The translations under genes were made by a program, and so were the position numbers. Shown piece after piece: positions 60,532 to 64,000 of a DNA stretch of 64,000 nucleotides (position 1 is the first letter of the stretch; each line of letters begins with the position of its first letter). A model generated the notes under the pieces. The model was not told where the DNA came from. It saw only the letters and a list, made by a program, of their open reading frames with translations, and did not search any database. The stretch is from Corynebacterium aquatimens (GTDB lineage: Bacteria > Actinomycetota > Actinomycetes > Mycobacteriales > Mycobacteriaceae), in NCBI RefSeq assembly GCF_030408395.1, contig NZ_CP046980.1:2294001-2358000 (forward strand), read 5' to 3'.

Positions 60532-62131
60532 CCCAGCACCGCCCGCGCCGAGCATTAAACCGCCGTGGGTGGTGGGCCTGTTGTGGGCCTGGGCAGTGTT
60601 CCTCATTGGGAGCCTGACCTGGCCGTTCTTCCTGGTTTTTGCCCCGCACAGTGCCTCTCACGGCGCCCCTCACGGCGCCCCGCTGGGAGCCCCCGAAGAC
60701 TCTGTCTGGGCACTGGCACTGCGGGATATGGTGGTGCTTCCGGACCAGTTCCTGACCCACGCATCTCTTGGTTTCGGGGACCTCCCCGCGCGTAATGCAC
60801 CCCAGGACGCTTTCCTCGCGGTCCTGCCGTTTCCGGCGACGTGGGCGGTGTGCGTCTTGATGGTCGCCGCCGCGTCGGGTGCCGCCTGGGCTGGGTACCG
60901 CCTCGGCAGCACCCCGTTTTCGCAGGCAGCAGCGATGACGGTCGCGGTGTGGAACCCATTTGTCGTCGAGCGTCTGCTCCAGGGCCAGTGGTCCCTCGTG
61001 ATCGCGGCGTGGCTTATTCCCCTCATCGCGTCTGCCCGTGGCCCGCTCCAGCTCCTAGCAATCTGGCTGGCCTCTCTCACCCCGACCGGTTCACTGCTGG
61101 CGCTGGCCACCGCCCTCACTACCGCAAGGTCACGGCGCTGGTCAGCCCCGGTTTTCGCGCTCCTCACCACGTTGCCATGGCTCGTCCCGGCCCTCCTCAA
61201 CCCCGGTTCCGGCACCGCCTCCGAGGCTTCAGCGGACGTGTTCGGGCCGCGCGCGGAGGGATTCGTTGGCACGCTTGGTGCGTTGCTGGGCCTGGGCGGG
61301 ATGTGGAATGCGGATGCGCAGCCGCCGTCGAGAAGCATTGGCTTCGCTATTTTTGGCGTGCTGTTGTGTGGTCTGTTGGCGCTGGCGTGGCGGCGCGTGC
61401 CTCGGGCGTTTCTGGTGCTCGCCGCGATCGGCTTTGCAGTTCCCCTCCTGTCGTGGACAGGCGCGTTGACCTGGTCAATCGCGCACGTTCCGGGGTTCGG
61501 GTTGCTACGCGATTCGCAGAAGTTCGTGGCCCTCGCCCTCCCCGCGTTCGTGAGCGCCGCGGGGGCACTGCGGCCGCGATTGGCTACAGCGGCGCTCGCC
61601 TGCGCACTCCTCCAAGTCCCTGACGCGCCCCTCGTCCTCACGCAGCTTGAACCGCAGCCGATCACTGTGCCCGCAGTCGACCACCGCGGCCGCGACGTCA
61701 TGCTCTACGAGCGCTTTTACCTGCAGGTTCGCCCAGACGGCCACCCCATCGTGGACCCAGCAACCAAAGCCATGAACGTCGTCGAATCGGGCGAATTGCT
61801 TGTCGACGGCACCCTCACCGACCCCCCTGCACCCCGCCTCGCCAAGGCGCACGAGATTGTGAGCCAGGACCTCGAGGCAAACCCCTTAACCCCAAGCACC
61901 GCCGCGAAAGACAAGCTCGCCGCCCTGGAAATTGGACTGGTCGTCTTGCCTGGTGATCCGACCCCCACGGTCATCGACACCGGCGCGCCCGCCCGGCGAC
62001 CCGAACCGATCGGGCTGGCCCTTCTCTTCTTGTGGTTGCTACTGCCCATCGTGCCGCTGGCCCTCGCAGCCACCCGCCGCCTGCCACGGGCCTCCCGCCG
62101 CGGCTATCAGGCAGACAGATCAGAAAGGTAG
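60512..62131 (+). CDS. Polytopic membrane protein of the mycolate/arabinan locus (Rv0226c-like)
   Basis: 539 residues from GTG 60512, overlapping the DUF3068 stop. About ten TM helices form a GT-C-like core, with a His/Ala/Gly/Pro-rich outer loop near residue 50 (SHGAPHGAPLGAP). VPGFGLLRDSQKFVALALPAF is the most conserved-looking motif. A C-terminal soluble part (~380-500) precedes one last TM and a basic end. Position matches Rv0226c. No activity is known to me; glycosyltransfer is possible from the topology. The 3' end overlaps the next gene by 25 bases. Confidence 0.75.
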   Translation: MSAATASPAPPAPSIKPPWVVGLLWAWAVFLIGSLTWPFFLVFAPHSASHGAPHGAPLGAPEDSVWALALRDMVVLPDQFLTHASLGFGDLPARNAPQDAFLAVLPFPATWAVCVLMVAAASGAAWAGYRLGSTPFSQAAAMTVAVWNPFVVERLLQGQWSLVIAAWLIPLIASARGPLQLLAIWLASLTPTGSLLALATALTTARSRRWSAPVFALLTTLPWLVPALLNPGSGTASEASADVFGPRAEGFVGTLGALLGLGGMWNADAQPPSRSIGFAIFGVLLCGLLALAWRRVPRAFLVLAAIGFAVPLLSWTGALTWSIAHVPGFGLLRDSQKFVALALPAFVSAAGALRPRLATAALACALLQVPDAPLVLTQLEPQPITVPAVDHRGRDVMLYERFYLQVRPDGHPIVDPATKAMNVVESGELLVDGTLTDPPAPRLAKAHEIVSQDLEANPLTPSTAAKDKLAALEIGLVVLPGDPTPTVIDTGAPARRPEPIGLALLFLWLLLPIVPLALAATRRLPRASRRGYQADRSER

Positions 62132-63168
62132 GCCTCAAAGGCACGGCCGGTCTCGTCCCAGCTGTACTGGGCGGCACGTTCCTGCGCGGCAGCACCGAGG
62201 CGATCGCGTAGGTGGCGGTCCCGGATCAGTGCCTGGGTGGCGTCGATAAGTTCGGTGCGGGAGTCAACCAGTAGTCCTGTGACCTGATCGTTGATCGAAT
62301 CGCGGAGGCCGCCGGCGGCGCGGTAACCGATCGTCGGCACGCTATGTTGCGCGGCCTCCAGCACCGCGATCCCCCACCCTTCTTTGAGCGACGGCATGAG
62401 CTGCGCATAGGCGCGCGAGAGCAGCGCATGCTTGAGGCTGTCGCTCACGTGGCCATGGAAAACCACGCGCTCGCCCAGGTCAGACGCGTAAGAACGCAGC
62501 TGGTCCTCCCACCACCCAGAGCCGATGATGTCCAGAACCACATCCGCCGTGTCGGCCAGAGACCGCACGACGTCGATGGCGTGCTCGATCTGCTTGTGCG
62601 GCACTAGGCGCGACAGGGTGACCAGATGGATCCGGCCGTCGTCGGGCAAAACAGGAAAATCAGGCACCGGGTCAAGGCCGTTGGCAATGATCGTCGCCCC
62701 CGCACCGAGTTCCGCGAGGTCAGCGGCGGATGCCTCCGACACCGTCACGTAGTGCGGGTACACACGCGGCGCCACGCGCGACTCCAAAAACCACCCCAGC
62801 CGCCCGATCCACGGACCAGCGACCGGCCATTGGCTGCGGTGGCAGTGGTGCGTCAGCGCCACCACGGGCCGCCGCGTGTACAACTTCGCAAAAAAGGGCA
62901 CGCCATTTTGCGTATCCACAATCACATCCGGCCTATTCCGCCACACGGCGAACGGGGCTCGCAGGTACACCGAATACTTGCCGCCGGCGCGTTCGTAGCG
63001 GATGCCGTCGCGAAGCGAGCGACGCGACGCGTCAGTGTGAAGCGACGTGCGATAAATGACCTCGTGGCCACGCGCGGCCAGGTACTCCCCGACGCGCTCG
63101 AGGTAGCGTTCCGACCCGCCGCCCTGGGGGTGAGTAGAGTCCCGCCAGCACAAAAGCAGAATTTTCAT
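62107..63168 (-). CDS. GT4 family glycosyltransferase (Rv0225-like)
   Basis: 353 residues from ATG 63168, giving MKILLLCWRDSTHPQGGGSER; the longer frame adds an unlikely lead. A GT-B fold is indicated by PQGGGSE, VTVSEASAADL, LSRLVPHKQIEHAI and the nucleotide-sugar motif PSLKEGWGIAVLEAAQHSVPTIGY with the catalytic-type Glu pair. It probably transfers a sugar from a nucleotide donor in the cytosol to a lipid or glycan for the envelope. Substrate unknown. Its neighbours match the Rv0224c-Rv0228 block. Confidence 0.88.
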   Translation of the reverse strand: MKILLLCWRDSTHPQGGGSERYLERVGEYLAARGHEVIYRTSLHTDASRRSLRDGIRYERAGGKYSVYLRAPFAVWRNRPDVIVDTQNGVPFFAKLYTRRPVVALTHHCHRSQWPVAGPWIGRLGWFLESRVAPRVYPHYVTVSEASAADLAELGAGATIIANGLDPVPDFPVLPDDGRIHLVTLSRLVPHKQIEHAIDVVRSLADTADVVLDIIGSGWWEDQLRSYASDLGERVVFHGHVSDSLKHALLSRAYAQLMPSLKEGWGIAVLEAAQHSVPTIGYRAAGGLRDSINDQVTGLLVDSRTELIDATQALIRDRHLRDRLGAAAQERAAQYSWDETGRAFEAYLSDLSA

Positions 63169-63266
63169 GAGCCGAGCGCCACACAGCTTCCCCCAGGCAT
63201 TTTTCCTGGCATAGTCATGGGACACGATTGTAGCCGGGGCATTGCGCGCTCTGTAAGGTCCAACGC

Positions 63267-64000
63267 ATGAAGAACACGAGACGCCTGGCTACTTTCGCGC
63301 GCTCGTGGAGGCTGCTGCGCTCATTTCGCCACGAGCAGACGCGCCCGGACATCTTTTACTCCGGCCTCGCTCATGACACAAGCATGCTTATCGACGCGTT
63401 GTGGCGCGACCTCGCGCGCCCCAACGAAGACCTGACGGGGAAGTCTGTGCTGGACGTTGGGGGTGGTCCGGGGTACTTCGCCAAGGAATTTGAGCGGTTG
63501 GGGGCATGGTATGTCGGGGTGGAGCCGTCGGTAAGCGAGATGGCTGCGGCTGGCTTGAGCGGCTATGGCGCGCTGCGCGGCGAGGGCGAGGCTCTGCCGA
63601 TCCGCGATAACGCGTTTGACGTGGTGTTTTCTTCAAACGTCGCGGAGCATATCGCCGACTGGCGGGCGATGGGGGCTGAGATGCTGCGCGTTGTGAAGCC
63701 GGGTGGACTCGTGGTGATGAGTTACACCGTGTGGCTGGGCCCGTTCGGCGGGCACGAGACCGGGCTGTGGCAGCACTACATCGGCGGCGAGTACGCGCGG
63801 CGGCGCTACCAGCGGGTTCACGGGCATCCGCCGAAGAACGTGTGGGGCACCTCGCTGTTCGCGGTGAGCGCGCGCGAGGGCCTTGAGTGGGCCCGCGCTG
63901 TTGCTGGCCCAGCCCCCAGCGCAGCCAGCACCCCGGCTGTCTCAGCATGGCGCGCATTCCCGCGCTATCACCCCTGGTGGGCGTGGTGGGTCACCAAGGT
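63267..64000 (+). CDS. SAM-dependent methyltransferase, MtrP-like (cut by window edge)
   Basis: 244 residues are visible and the frame is open to the edge. SVLDVGGGPGYFAKEF is the SAM-binding motif I, followed by VGVEPS, GEALPIRDNAFDVVFSSNVAEHI (motif II) and EMLRVVKPGGLVVMSYT (motif III). At this position in corynebacteria lies MtrP, needed for efficient trehalose-mycolate transport, and in M. tuberculosis Rv0224c. The methylated substrate is unknown. The C-terminus is missing. Confidence 0.85.
   Translation, partial: MKNTRRLATFARSWRLLRSFRHEQTRPDIFYSGLAHDTSMLIDALWRDLARPNEDLTGKSVLDVGGGPGYFAKEFERLGAWYVGVEPSVSEMAAAGLSGYGALRGEGEALPIRDNAFDVVFSSNVAEHIADWRAMGAEMLRVVKPGGLVVMSYTVWLGPFGGHETGLWQHYIGGEYARRRYQRVHGHPPKNVWGTSLFAVSAREGLEWARAVAGPAPSAASTPAVSAWRAFPRYHPWWAWWVTK

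Larger units (their letters stand above)
2048..63536. repeat. Dispersed 10-mer family GTCGNTAAGC (about 30 sites)
   Basis: Plus-strand copies start at 3018, 6638, 8429, 14009, 18902, 36998, 39452, 42084, 47389, 57672, 59475 and 63527. Minus-strand copies (GCTTANCGAC as written) start at 2048, 3174, 4963, 6217, 7696, 10822, 21143, 22744, 32237, 37363, 37630, 41930, 45124, 45951, 54986, 57875, 59988 and 63386. N is A in 18, T in 7, G in 3 and C in 2. Nearly all are inside genes and in various reading frames. Counted by eye, so a few may be missed. Confidence 0.8.

Overview
The window looks like chromosomal DNA of a Corynebacterium or a close mycolate-making relative. GC is high, and it carries the cysIXHDNYZ sulfate-assimilation operon in the corynebacterial order, an AlaT-type aminotransferase, ugd, dcd, and an arabinan/trehalose-mycolate envelope block (VanW-like, DUF2613, AftD, TmaT-like acyltransferase, DUF3068, membrane protein, GT4 glycosyltransferase, MtrP-like methyltransferase) resembling Rv0224c-Rv0228 plus Rv0236c/Rv0236A of M. 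tuberculosis. I saw no rRNA, prophage, transposase or CRISPR array. One tRNA is present: tRNA-Gly(CCC).

Region 1 (1-24.3 kb) is the most unusual part. A plus-strand set (GrpE-like, lidless Hsp70, a 724-residue membrane-anchored protein and a small beta-rich protein) faces a minus-strand operon: a Gly-rich three-TM protein, a secreted vWA protein with one TM and a sticky cytosolic tail, a 1427-residue tubulin-like GTPase with a Tyr/Gln-rich tail, a 946-residue two-TM protein, a multi-Fn3-like protein, a GAP1-N2-like protein, a cytosolic vWA protein, a TRAFAC-type double-GTPase-like protein and a one-TM protein. An HNH nuclease gene with a cysteine-rich insert lies between the two sets. The cluster reads as one large membrane-associated, nucleotide-switched, chaperone-serviced assembly, probably related to GTPase-centred conflict or signalling systems.

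Region 2 (24.3-34.7 kb) holds three copies of a 106-bp palindromic repeat, a secreted CAP-domain protein, a second sulfite-exporter (TSUP) gene with a duplicated tail fragment, and the cys operon with two McbR-like operator matches. The fpr2 reductase gene expected next to cysI is absent.

Region 3 (34.7-43.3 kb) holds two paralogous Pro/Gln/Gly-tailed membrane proteins, alaT, arrays of a 112-bp intergenic repeat, a gene with an AbiEi-like N-terminus and a DUF559-like C-terminus, and a phosphate operon (Na/Pi symporter, small coil protein, PstS-like lipoprotein) with no PstCAB.

Region 4 (43.3-64 kb) starts with a 1996-residue surface protein of alternating CshA-like repeats. It continues with ugd, a metallothionein-like peptide, dcd, the tRNA, a secreted lipase, and the arabinogalactan/trehalose-mycolate block, which runs off the right edge inside the methyltransferase gene.

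Across all regions the 10-mer GTCGNTAAGC occurs about 30 times on both strands. That is far more than base composition predicts. It runs through the accessory-looking cluster too, which suggests the cluster has long been resident.
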